From assembly GCA_030150265.1 (NCBI GenBank), contig JASLGG010000024.1, forward strand, positions 1 through 20,860: 20,860 bases of DNA. The letters run 5' to 3'. The notes below the pieces were generated by a model. That model made no database searches. It was not told where the DNA came from and worked only from the letters and a program-made list of their open reading frames with translations. Positions 1 through 6,217 of this stretch are shown one piece after another (the first letter of the stretch is position 1; the number at the start of each line of letters is the position of its first letter). This DNA is from Protaetiibacter sp. Its GTDB lineage: Bacteria > Actinomycetota > Actinomycetes > Actinomycetales > Microbacteriaceae. The position numbers and the translations under genes were made by a program.

Positions 1-321
1 AAGTTCGCCCTGGTCGCGCAGATCCTGGAGGACCGGCTTGGGGCGTCCAAGATCGCGTCCTGGACCGATCCCAAGGGCGGGTACTTCGTCAGCCTCGACG
101 TGTGGCCGGGCACCGCGCGCCGCACCGTCGCGCTGGCCAAGGACGCGGGCATCGCCGTCACGGAGGCCGGAGCGTCCTTCCCGTACCGAAAGGACCCGGA
201 GGACAAGAACATTCGCATCGCTCCGTCGTTCCCGTCGACACCGGACCTGACCGAGGCGATCGACGGTCTCGCGACGTGTGCGCTGCTGGCGGCGACCGAG
301 GTTCTGCTCGCGGATGACTAG
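1..321 (+). CDS. PLP-dependent class I/II aminotransferase, C-terminal part (5' end outside window)
   Basis: The reading frame is open from base 1 and ends at TAG 319-321, giving the last 106 residues. The segment looks like the small C-terminal domain of a fold-type I aminotransferase: a Pro-Lys-Gly-Gly-Tyr-Phe turn near residues 24-29, a 'gly-ile-ala-val-thr-glu-ala-gly' strand, and an Asn-Ile-Arg-Ile block (Arg72 of the fragment) of the kind that holds the substrate carboxylate. The catalytic lysine and the cofactor-binding core lie upstream of the window, so substrate specificity cannot be judged. The dnaX start codon follows 37 nt after the stop, and dnaX has its own -10 box there, so the two need not be co-transcribed. 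Family assignment is fairly firm; the substrate is unknown. Confidence 0.8.
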   Translation, partial: KFALVAQILEDRLGASKIASWTDPKGGYFVSLDVWPGTARRTVALAKDAGIAVTEAGASFPYRKDPEDKNIRIAPSFPSTPDLTEAIDGLATCALLAATEVLLADD

Positions 322-346
322 GGCGCCGCGCGTCGCCCACCCTGGG

Positions 347-352
347 TAGCCT
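347..352 (+). promoter_or_regulatory. -10 box of dnaX, predicted leaderless start
   Basis: TAGCCT lies exactly 6 nt before the GTG start of dnaX at 359, so transcription would begin on or next to the start codon. There is no Shine-Dalgarno sequence in the 37-nt gap, which fits a leaderless mRNA. No -35 box is recognisable. Confidence 0.45.
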
Positions 353-358
353 GCATCC

Positions 359-2587
359 GTGGCTCTCTACCGGAAGTATCGACCCGCGTCCTTCGCCGAG
401 GTGGTCGGCCAGGAGCACGTCACCGAGCCGCTGTCCACCGCGCTGGAGTCGGGCCGGATCAACCACGCCTATCTGTTCTCCGGGCCGCGCGGGTGCGGCA
501 AGACGTCCTCCGCGCGCATCCTGGCCCGCTCGCTGAACTGCGAGAAGGGGCCGACGCCCACGCCGTGCGGGGTGTGCGACTCCTGTGTCGCACTGGCTCC
601 GAACGGCCCGGGCAACGTCGACGTCGTCGAGCTCGACGCGGCCAGCCACGGTGGCGTCGACGACACGCGCGATCTGCGCGACCGCGCCTTTTACGCCCCC
701 GCCCAGTCGCGCTACCGCATCTTCATCGTCGACGAGGCGCACATGGTCACGACCGCGGGCTTCAACGCGCTGCTGAAGATCGTCGAGGAGCCGCCGGAAC
801 ACCTCATCTTCGTCTTCGCGACCACGGAGCCCGAGAAGGTCATCGGCACCATCCGCTCGCGCACCCACCACTACCCGTTCCGACTCGTGCCGCCCGCGAC
901 GATGCTCGAATACGTGCAGAAGCTGTGCGCCGAGGAGGGCATCGAGGTCGAGGGCGGCGTGCTGCCGCTCGTGGTGCGCGCGGGCGGAGGGTCCGTGCGC
1001 GACACCCTCTCCCTGCTCGACCAGCTCATCGCCGGCTCCGAGGGCACGACGATCGCCTACGAGCGCGCGGTCGCTCTGCTCGGCTACACGCACGGCGCGC
1101 TGCTCGACGAGATCGTCGACGCGCTCGCGGCGCGCGACGCGCAGGGCGTGTTCGCGGGCGTCGACCGCGTCATCCAGACCGGCCAGGATCCGCGCCGCTT
1201 CGTGGAGGACCTGCTCGAGCGCCTGCGCGACCTCATCGTCGTCGCGGCCACGCGTGACGATGCCGGCGCCGTGCTGCGCGGCGTGCCGGTCGACGAGATC
1301 GAGCGGATGCAGCACCAGGCCGCCGCCTACGGCCCCGTCGAGCTCTCCCGCGCCGCCGATCTCGTGAACGGCGCCCTCACCGAGATGACGGGCGCCACCT
1401 CGCCGCGACTGCACCTCGAGCTCATGGCCGCCCGCCTGCTCGTGCCCTCGGCCGACGACACCGAGCGCGGCGCCCTCGCCCGCGTCGAACGCCTCGAGCG
1501 GCGCATCGGCATCGAGGGGGCGGATGCGGGGGCCGCCCGGGCGGAGCGCCCGGCTGCGGCTGTCGAGCGCCCGGCACCGCCTGTGTCTGCCGCACCGCCT
1601 GTGTCTGCCGCACCGCATGTGTCTGCCGCACCGCATGTGTCTGCCGCCCCATCCGAGCCCGCCGCCGAGCGGCGCGTCGCCGCGAACGTCGACGAGAGCC
1701 CCGAGAGCCAGGCGTCCGTCCCGGCGGAGCCTCAGGCGCTCGAGGAGCGCCCGCCCGCCGCGGGCGCCGAGGAGGCCGCTTCGTCGGCCGACCCCGCGGC
1801 GCCGCCGCGCACGCCGGGTGGCGTCGTCACCCTCCAGCAGCTCCGCGACGCCTGGCCGGAGATCCTCGAGATCGTGCAGGGCATCAAGCGCGGCTCCTGG
1901 ATGGTCGTCTACACCTCCACCCCGCGCGCCTACGACGGCGCGAACGAGGTGCTCACGCTCACCTTCCCGAGCGACAACGACGTGCAGGGCTTCCGCCAGG
2001 CGCAGGGCGCCGGCGAGAGCGTCAGCGAGCACCTGCGGCAGGCGATCCAGCGTGTGCTCGGGGTACGGGTCAAGTTCATCGCGCGCGTCGAGGGCGGGGC
2101 CGCGGCACCCGCGCCGTCCGCCGCATCCGATGCCGCGGCGGCCCCCGAGGCGAAGCCGGCCGCGGGCGGCTGGAACGTCACCCCCATCCCGAACTCCGCT
2201 CCGGCGGCGGCGGTCGACGACGCTCCGACCGGCGCGACTCCCGCCGCCGAGGCACCCGCCGCCGAGCCACCCGCCGACGAGGTGCCGCCGCCCGACGAGG
2301 CCGATGCCCCGCCGCCGGATGACGAGCCGGAGCCGGCGCCTGACATCGCGCCCGCCGCCGCGGCCGAGCGCGCCGTTCGACCGCGGGAGGATTCGCCGGC
2401 GGGAGCCTCGGCCGAGGCTCCACGATCCAATCCGAATCGTCCCGGAAGGTACGGCGAGGCGGTCGTGCGCGAGGTGCTCAAGGCGAGCTTCATCGAGGAG
2501 GAGCAGCTCAACCCGCGCGACCGTCCGGTGCGTCTCGTGGAGGAGCCGGCCCCCGTCGTGGCGGATGCGCCCGAGGCCGGGGCGTAG
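359..2587 (+). CDS. dnaX: DNA polymerase III subunit gamma/tau
   Basis: Clamp-loader ATPase of the replicative polymerase, 742 residues with a GTG start. The N-terminal AAA+ module is complete: Walker A GPRGCGKTS at 42-50, a zinc-binding cysteine set (Cys61, 70, 73, 76), Walker B IFIVDEAH at 121-128, and sensor ATTEPEKV near 154-161. The clamp-loader lid and collar region runs to about residue 370. After this comes a long Ala/Pro/Glu-rich linker with four copies of a six-residue repeat, a folded segment around 480-580 that probably corresponds to the tau C-terminal region, and a second acidic Ala/Pro tail. The length fits actinobacterial tau. I saw no A-rich slippery site that would make a short gamma form by frameshift. 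recR follows after 3 nt, the usual pairing. The GTG start is supported by the -10 box 6 nt upstream and by the conserved 'ALYRKYRP' N-terminus. Confidence 0.97.
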   Translation: MALYRKYRPASFAEVVGQEHVTEPLSTALESGRINHAYLFSGPRGCGKTSSARILARSLNCEKGPTPTPCGVCDSCVALAPNGPGNVDVVELDAASHGGVDDTRDLRDRAFYAPAQSRYRIFIVDEAHMVTTAGFNALLKIVEEPPEHLIFVFATTEPEKVIGTIRSRTHHYPFRLVPPATMLEYVQKLCAEEGIEVEGGVLPLVVRAGGGSVRDTLSLLDQLIAGSEGTTIAYERAVALLGYTHGALLDEIVDALAARDAQGVFAGVDRVIQTGQDPRRFVEDLLERLRDLIVVAATRDDAGAVLRGVPVDEIERMQHQAAAYGPVELSRAADLVNGALTEMTGATSPRLHLELMAARLLVPSADDTERGALARVERLERRIGIEGADAGAARAERPAAAVERPAPPVSAAPPVSAAPHVSAAPHVSAAPSEPAAERRVAANVDESPESQASVPAEPQALEERPPAAGAEEAASSADPAAPPRTPGGVVTLQQLRDAWPEILEIVQGIKRGSWMVVYTSTPRAYDGANEVLTLTFPSDNDVQGFRQAQGAGESVSEHLRQAIQRVLGVRVKFIARVEGGAAAPAPSAASDAAAAPEAKPAAGGWNVTPIPNSAPAAAVDDAPTGATPAAEAPAAEPPADEVPPPDEADAPPPDDEPEPAPDIAPAAAAERAVRPREDSPAGASAEAPRSNPNRPGRYGEAVVREVLKASFIEEEQLNPRDRPVRLVEEPAPVVADAPEAGA
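1574..1645 (+). repeat. Four tandem 18-bp repeats inside dnaX
   Basis: Four contiguous 18-bp units (1574, 1592, 1610 and 1628) follow gcaccgcMtgtgtctgcc, with M = C in units 1-2 and A in units 3-4 (cct to cat). In frame they encode APPVSA twice and then APHVSA twice, in the linker after the ATPase core. The pairwise identity suggests recent in-frame duplication, so copy number may vary between strains. Confidence 0.9.
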
Positions 2588-2590
2588 CGC

Positions 2591-3187
2591 GTGTACGAGG
2601 GCATCGTCCAGGACCTCATCGACGAGCTCGGCCGGCTGCCGGGCATCGGGCCGAAGTCGGCGCAGCGGATCGCGTTCCACATCCTGCAGACCGAGAGCTT
2701 CGACACCACCCGGCTCGCCGAGATCCTCACGGTCGTGCGCGAGAAGGTGCGGTTCTGCCAGGTGTGCGGCAACGTCTCCGAGCAGGAGACCTGCGCGATC
2801 TGCCGCGATCCGCGACGCAACTCGGCGATCATCTGCGTCGTCGAGGAGGCGAAGGACGTCGTCGCGATCGAGCGCACGCGCGAGTTCCGCGGCCTGTACC
2901 ACGTGCTCGGCGGCGCGATCAGCCCCATCGACGGCATCGGGCCCGACGACCTGCGCATCCCGCAGCTGCTCAAGCGGCTCGCCTCGACCGAGGTCACCGA
3001 GGTCATCATCGCCACCGATCCCAACCTCGAGGGTGAGGCGACGGCGACCTACCTCACCCGCCTGCTCGTGCAGCCGGGCCTGCGGGTGACGCGCCTCGCA
3101 TCCGGTCTGCCGGTGGGGGGCGACCTCGAGTACGCCGACGAGGTCACCCTCGGCCGGGCCTTCGAGGGCCGCCGCGTCGTCGACTGA
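2591..3187 (+). CDS. recR: Recombination mediator RecR
   Basis: RecR works with RecO and RecF to load RecA on gapped single-stranded DNA. The protein is 198 residues, the normal length. The order is standard: an N-terminal helix-hairpin-helix (GRLPGIGPKSAQRIAFH, about 14-30), a C4 zinc finger (Cys56, 59, 68, 71), a Toprim domain from about residue 79 beginning ICVVEE with its acidic residues, and a C-terminal segment ending near ALGRAF-type sequence (here TLGRAFEGRRVVD). The GTG start lies 3 nt after the dnaX stop, so translation is probably coupled; there is no strong Shine-Dalgarno sequence of its own. The gene converges on the collagen-like gene with a 30-bp gap. Confidence 0.96.
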   Translation: MYEGIVQDLIDELGRLPGIGPKSAQRIAFHILQTESFDTTRLAEILTVVREKVRFCQVCGNVSEQETCAICRDPRRNSAIICVVEEAKDVVAIERTREFRGLYHVLGGAISPIDGIGPDDLRIPQLLKRLASTEVTEVIIATDPNLEGEATATYLTRLLVQPGLRVTRLASGLPVGGDLEYADEVTLGRAFEGRRVVD

Positions 3188-3188
3188 G

Positions 3189-3203
3189 CGGAGGCGACCT
3201 CCG
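3189..3203. terminator. Short hairpin between convergent recR and the collagen-like gene
   Basis: CGGAGG-CGA-CCTCCG forms a perfect 6-bp stem with a 3-nt loop, directly after the recR stop and 15 nt from the end of the opposing gene. It could act in both directions. No T tract follows, so termination is a guess from position and symmetry. Confidence 0.35.
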
Positions 3204-3217
3204 GCCCCGGAAGACGG

Positions 3218-4147
3218 TCAGGCGGCGCAGATCGGGCGCGTGCAGGGACCCTTCTCGATGAGCTGGAAGCTCACATTGGGGTAGTAGGTGAACCCCGTCA
3301 CGTTGACCGCGCCGCTGCGACCGGCGAAGAGGATGGTGGCGTCCTGTTCGAGGTACACGTAGAACGTCGCGCTCGCGTTGCCCGCGGTGAGCAGCGACCG
3401 GCTCCCGGGCACCACCACCGGGAGTCCCATGGTCGCCGAGGAGCTGGCGTAGCCGTAGATCGTCAGCGGAACCGACGGCGGCAGGGTGGCCGAGTCGATG
3501 GAGTAATGGACGAGGTAGAGACCGCTCTGCTCCATCGAGAACGACAGGGGCCTGTCGGCCGCGGTGGACAGCCAGACGAGCCGATCGCCGTTGGAGACGA
3601 TGGCGGGGCTGCCGGCCAGGGATTGGTGCAGCACCGCGAGCGTCGGGGTGAAGTCGCCGATCGCGATCCCCTCCGTCGGTGTGCTCCCGCCCCAGTAGAA
3701 GGCCTGAACCTGGCGCGACGCGTCTCGCCCGTTCGCGCCGTTCAGGCCGTCGACCCCGTTCATGCCGTTGGTGCCGTTGGTTCCGTTGGCCCCGTTGGCC
3801 CCGTCGGTTCCGTTGATGCCATCGGTTCCATCGGCCCCGTCGGTTCCCGGCGCACCGTCGGCACCCGGCGCCCCATCGCTGCCGGTGGCTCCTCGTATCC
3901 CCGCCGGTCCGCGGTCGCCTTCGGGACCCGTCGCGCCCGACTGGCCGTCGCGTCCGTCCGCACCGTCCTTCGGCGTCTGCTCCATCAGCTGCTGGAGTGT
4001 CGCTTTGAGGCCGTCGAGCTCCTCGGTCTGCGAGGCGAGCTGCTGGGTCTGGGCGGTCGTCGTGATGACGCTCGCGGTGCCGACGACGGCTCCGCCGGTC
4101 GCAAGCAGGCCGAGAGCCGACATGGCGGCGATGAGTCGAGCGGGCAT
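3218..4147 (-). CDS. Collagen-like (Gly-X-Y) membrane or surface protein
   Basis: The protein has 309 residues. Residues 5-28 are hydrophobic (signal peptide or N-terminal signal anchor). Residues 32-57 are Gln/Leu-rich with coiled-coil spacing and could set trimer register. Residues 62-142 are 27 uninterrupted Gly-X-Y triplets, first charged/Pro types and later mostly GTD, GAN and GTN. Residues 143-309 form a beta-rich domain with 'GLYLVHYSI' and a C-terminal Cys pair (KGPCTRPICAA), reminiscent of the BclA/C1q-like trimeric heads of bacterial collagen-like proteins. The ATG at 4147 is preferred because GGAGG sits 6 nt upstream; a longer in-frame extension to 4300 lacks such a site. No LPXTG sorting signal is present, so attachment would be through the N-terminus. 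Function is unknown; such proteins often act in adhesion or as surface filaments. The gene sits between two core genes with no relation to either. Confidence 0.85.
   Translation of the reverse strand: MPARLIAAMSALGLLATGGAVVGTASVITTTAQTQQLASQTEELDGLKATLQQLMEQTPKDGADGRDGQSGATGPEGDRGPAGIRGATGSDGAPGADGAPGTDGADGTDGINGTDGANGANGTNGTNGMNGVDGLNGANGRDASRQVQAFYWGGSTPTEGIAIGDFTPTLAVLHQSLAGSPAIVSNGDRLVWLSTAADRPLSFSMEQSGLYLVHYSIDSATLPPSVPLTIYGYASSSATMGLPVVVPGSRSLLTAGNASATFYVYLEQDATILFAGRSGAVNVTGFTYYPNVSFQLIEKGPCTRPICAA
3722..3964 (-). repeat. Collagen Gly-X-Y coding repeat tract
   Basis: This tract encodes 27 consecutive Gly-X-Y triplets. At DNA level it is a degenerate 9-bp periodicity, clearest around 3765-3850, where near-copies of gttggtccc-type units follow one another. 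Such tracts readily expand or contract by slippage. Confidence 0.85.
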
Positions 4148-4205
4148 GACGATCCTCCAGAACGTCGGCGGTGGGCAGCACACATCCTCGTCTCCCGCTC
4201 GGCTC

Positions 4206-4232
4206 GGCACCGCCCCTCTTTCGGGGGGTGCC
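4206..4232. other. Stem-loop upstream of the collagen-like gene
   Basis: GGCACC-G-CCCC, loop TCTTTC, then GGGG-GGTGCC gives a 10-bp stem with one bulged G and a 6-nt loop, 59-85 nt upstream of the collagen-like start in the 224-nt divergent region shared with lysC. It could be in that gene's 5' leader. No known riboswitch is recognised, and no clear promoter for the collagen-like gene was found. Confidence 0.4.
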
Positions 4233-4331
4233 ACCGCTCCTGGCGCCCCATCCGGCGGTGAGCCCCACCCGCGCCACCCGCTGACGCGCCGTACGAGCAT
4301 GCAGAGGGCGGGGAGGGCATGGAGGGCTCGG

Positions 4332-4337
4332 TAGGAT
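4332..4337 (+). promoter_or_regulatory. -10 box of lysC
   Basis: TAGGAT lies 34 nt before the chosen lysC start at 4372. Transcription would begin near 4344 and leave a leader of about 28 nt that carries GGAG at 4360-4363. The in-frame ATG at 4336 overlaps this box and so would be untranscribed, which argues against the longer protein. No clear -35 box is visible. Confidence 0.45.
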
Positions 4338-4371
4338 GGCTCTTCGTCCCCCTTTTCCTGGAGTGCCAGCC

Positions 4372-5637
4372 GTGTCCCTCATCGTCCAGAAGTTCGGCGG
4401 TTCGAGCGTCGCCGATGCCGAGAGCATCAAACGGGTCGCGAAGCGCATCGTCGAGACCCGCAAGGCCGGCAACGAGGTCGTCGTCGCGGTGTCGGCCATG
4501 GGCGACACGACCGACGAGCTCATCGACCTCGCCCACCAGGTCTCGCCCATCCCCGACCCGCGCGAGATGGACATGCTGCTCACGACCGGCGAGCGCATCT
4601 CGATGGCGCTGCTCGCGATGGCGATCCGCGACATGGGCTTCGAGGCCCGCTCCTACACCGGCAGCCAGGCCGGCATGATCACGGATGCGCGCCACGGCGC
4701 CGCCCGCATCGTCGACGTCACCCCCGGCCGCGTCCGCGAGGCGCTCGACGAGGGCGCGATCGCGATCGTCGCCGGCTTCCAGGGCTTCAACCGCGACAGC
4801 CGCGACATCACCACGCTCGGACGCGGTGGATCCGACACCACGGCCGTCGCCCTCGCCGCCGCGCTCGGCGCCGAGGTCTGCGAGATCTACACCGACGTCG
4901 ACGGCGTCTTCACCACCGACCCGCGCGTGGTTCCGAAGGCGCACAAGCTCGAGCGCGTGACGGGCGAGGAGATGCTCGAGCTGGCCGCCGCCGGCGCGAA
5001 GGTGCTGCACATCCGCGCGGTGGAGTACGCACGGCGCCACGGCGTGACGCTGCACGTGCGCTCGTCGTTCAACAACAACGAAGGCACCTGGGTCGTGAAC
5101 CCGGTGGAGGGAGAGACCGTGGAAGAGCCCATCATCACGGGAGTCGCCGGCGACCTCAGCGAGGCGAAGATCACCGTCGTCGGGGTTCCGGATGTGCCGG
5201 GCAAGGCCGCCGAGATCTTCACCATCGTCGCGAAGACCGGCGCCAACATCGACATGATCGTGCAGAACGTGTCGGCGGCCGCCACCGGCCTCACCGACAT
5301 CTCGTTCACCCTGCCGAAGGCGGAGGGCGAGAAGGTGCTCACCGTGCTGCGCGCCGAGCAGCCCGATGTGGGCTTCGCGTCGCTCCAGTACGACGACCAG
5401 ATCGGCAAGCTCGCCGTGGTGGGCGCCGGCATGCGCACCAGCTCGGGGGTCTCGGCTCAGCTGTTCCGCGCGCTCTCGGATGCGGGCATCAACATCGAGA
5501 TGATCTCCACCTCCGAGATCCGCATCTCGGTCGTGACCCGTGCCGACACCCTCGCGGAGGCGATGCGCGTCGTGCACACGGCCTTCGGCCTCGACGGCGA
5601 CGCCGACGCCGTGGTCTACGCCGGCACCGGTCGCTGA
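4372..5637 (+). CDS. lysC: Aspartate kinase (alpha form)
   Basis: Phosphorylates L-aspartate, the first step toward lysine, diaminopimelate, threonine and methionine. It has 421 residues from GTG 4372, which has GGAG 8 nt upstream; an in-frame ATG at 4336 is rejected. The kinase domain begins LIVQKFGGSSV (3-13), and includes TTGERISMALL near 71-81, the RGGSDTTAVALAAAL block (151-165) and YTDVDGVFTTDPR (173-185). Two ACT regions follow from about residue 264, and the protein ends VVYAGTGR. Length and numbering match the Corynebacterium glutamicum enzyme as I recall it: Ala279 and Ser301, positions known for feedback resistance there, are in the sensitive state, while position 311 is Ser instead of Thr. 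An internal start at codon 250 probably makes a beta subunit, giving an alpha2beta2 enzyme with concerted lysine-plus-threonine inhibition (family knowledge). The usual partner asd is 14 kb downstream. Confidence 0.96.
   Translation: MSLIVQKFGGSSVADAESIKRVAKRIVETRKAGNEVVVAVSAMGDTTDELIDLAHQVSPIPDPREMDMLLTTGERISMALLAMAIRDMGFEARSYTGSQAGMITDARHGAARIVDVTPGRVREALDEGAIAIVAGFQGFNRDSRDITTLGRGGSDTTAVALAAALGAEVCEIYTDVDGVFTTDPRVVPKAHKLERVTGEEMLELAAAGAKVLHIRAVEYARRHGVTLHVRSSFNNNEGTWVVNPVEGETVEEPIITGVAGDLSEAKITVVGVPDVPGKAAEIFTIVAKTGANIDMIVQNVSAAATGLTDISFTLPKAEGEKVLTVLRAEQPDVGFASLQYDDQIGKLAVVGAGMRTSSGVSAQLFRALSDAGINIEMISTSEIRISVVTRADTLAEAMRVVHTAFGLDGDADAVVYAGTGR
5119..5637 (+). CDS. lysC: Aspartate kinase beta subunit from an internal in-frame start in lysC
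   Basis: A GTG at codon 250 of lysC is preceded by GGAGGG at 5106-5111 with a 7-nt spacer, one of the best ribosome-binding sites in the window. Translation from it gives 172 residues that comprise the ACT regulatory region only, starting VEEPIITGVAGDLSEAKI. The same arrangement, with a 172-residue beta subunit, is known for C. glutamicum lysC. What I see is the site and the frame; production of the protein is inferred. Confidence 0.75.
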   Translation: MEEPIITGVAGDLSEAKITVVGVPDVPGKAAEIFTIVAKTGANIDMIVQNVSAAATGLTDISFTLPKAEGEKVLTVLRAEQPDVGFASLQYDDQIGKLAVVGAGMRTSSGVSAQLFRALSDAGINIEMISTSEIRISVVTRADTLAEAMRVVHTAFGLDGDADAVVYAGTGR

Positions 5638-5640
5638 GCG

Positions 5641-5661
5641 CGAGGGCCATTCTGGCCTTCG
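5641..5661 (+). terminator. Candidate lysC terminator hairpin
   Basis: CGAGGGCCA-TTC-TGGCCTTCG forms a 9-bp stem with one G-T pair and a 3-nt loop, starting 4 nt after the lysC stop codon. No T tract follows, which is common in high-GC actinobacteria. Confidence 0.5.
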
Positions 5662-5729
5662 AGTGCCCGGTTCCCGGTGCCGTCTTGGCGCCGGTGGGCG
5701 CTGAGGACCTCGTCGGGCGGAGTTCCTAT

Positions 5730-5761
5730 CACGCGGCGGGAGTAAGTTCTCCCGCCGCGTG
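5730..5761. terminator. Perfect 13-bp inverted repeat between lysC and the SPFH module
   Basis: CACGCGGCGGGAG, loop TAAGTT, CTCCCGCCGCGTG: 13 perfect base pairs and a 6-nt loop. It lies in the 291-bp gap between the convergent lysC (ends 5637) and the 92-residue gene (ends 5929), so it may stop transcription from either side. The gap also holds a weaker 6-bp hairpin at 5839-5854 (GTCCGG-TGCT-CCGGAC) and no credible gene. Confidence 0.5.
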
Positions 5762-5928
5762 TACCCTGCGCCGCCCACGCTCCACACTCCTCCCGCCGGA
5801 GCTGCGGTTGCTCCCGCCGACGGTAGCGACGGGTTCGTGTCCGGTGCTCCGGACCGGCGTCCGAGTGATCTGGATCGGCACCTGAGCGATCCGGCGGATT
5901 GTCGCGGCGGACTACCGCTGCGCCGGAG

Positions 5929-6207
5929 TCAGAGCCGCTGCCGCGGCTTGTCGTCGTTGCGACCGCGGATCCAGCGCTCGCGGGTGTGGTTGTTGGTGCC
6001 GACCTTGACGTCGCCGCCGGTCATGCCGCTCACCTGCACGTCGGTCTCGTGCTCGTAGTCGTGGCTCTTGTTGGTGTTGCGGTAGGCCTGCCAGACGGCC
6101 CAGTAGAACGCGGACGCCCCGACGGGGCCGAGGGCGAGGAGCCAGCCCGGCCAGTCGCTGCTGTCGGACAGCACGAGGGTCGCGACGGCGGTCGTGATCT
6201 CCAGCAT
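5929..6207 (-). CDS. Small single-span membrane protein, last gene of the SPFH/zinc-ribbon operon
   Basis: The protein has 92 residues with one hydrophobic stretch at about 22-43 (WLLALGPVGASAFYWAVWQAY) and a polar, basic C-terminal half (VKVGTNNHTRERWIRGRNDD). It is not recognised as a named family. The ATG is supported by GAGAGGA about 6 nt upstream, and that site overlaps the TGA of the preceding zinc-ribbon gene, so the two are translationally linked with a 10-nt gap. Position suggests it is a membrane partner of the other two proteins, perhaps occupying the place of the Bacillus YdjH protein, but I see no sequence basis for homology to YdjH. It converges on lysC. Confidence 0.75.
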   Translation of the reverse strand: MLEITTAVATLVLSDSSDWPGWLLALGPVGASAFYWAVWQAYRNTNKSHDYEHETDVQVSGMTGGDVKVGTNNHTRERWIRGRNDDKPRQRL

Positions 6208-6217
6208 CCGGTTCCTC

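Noticed and set aside
1574..1645. CRISPR-like repeats
   Set aside because: Units are contiguous, without spacers, and keep the dnaX reading frame.
359..2587. Programmed frameshift in dnaX
   Set aside because: No A-rich slippery heptamer was seen.
158..2902. Open frame of 914 codons antisense to dnaX and recR
   Set aside because: It covers two certain genes, has Arg/Asp/Gly-rich sequence with no domain, and is an artefact of few stop codons in high-GC DNA.
4148..4300. N-terminal extension of the collagen-like protein
   Set aside because: The extra 51 residues precede the signal segment and lack a ribosome-binding site, while ATG 4147 has GGAGG.
4336..4371. Longer lysC start at ATG 4336
   Set aside because: The ATG overlaps the predicted -10 box, adds a Pro-rich tail absent from the family, and the GTG at 4372 has GGAG upstream.
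4148..4371. Lysine riboswitch upstream of lysC
   Set aside because: The predicted leader is only about 28 nt, too short, and no such fold is visible.
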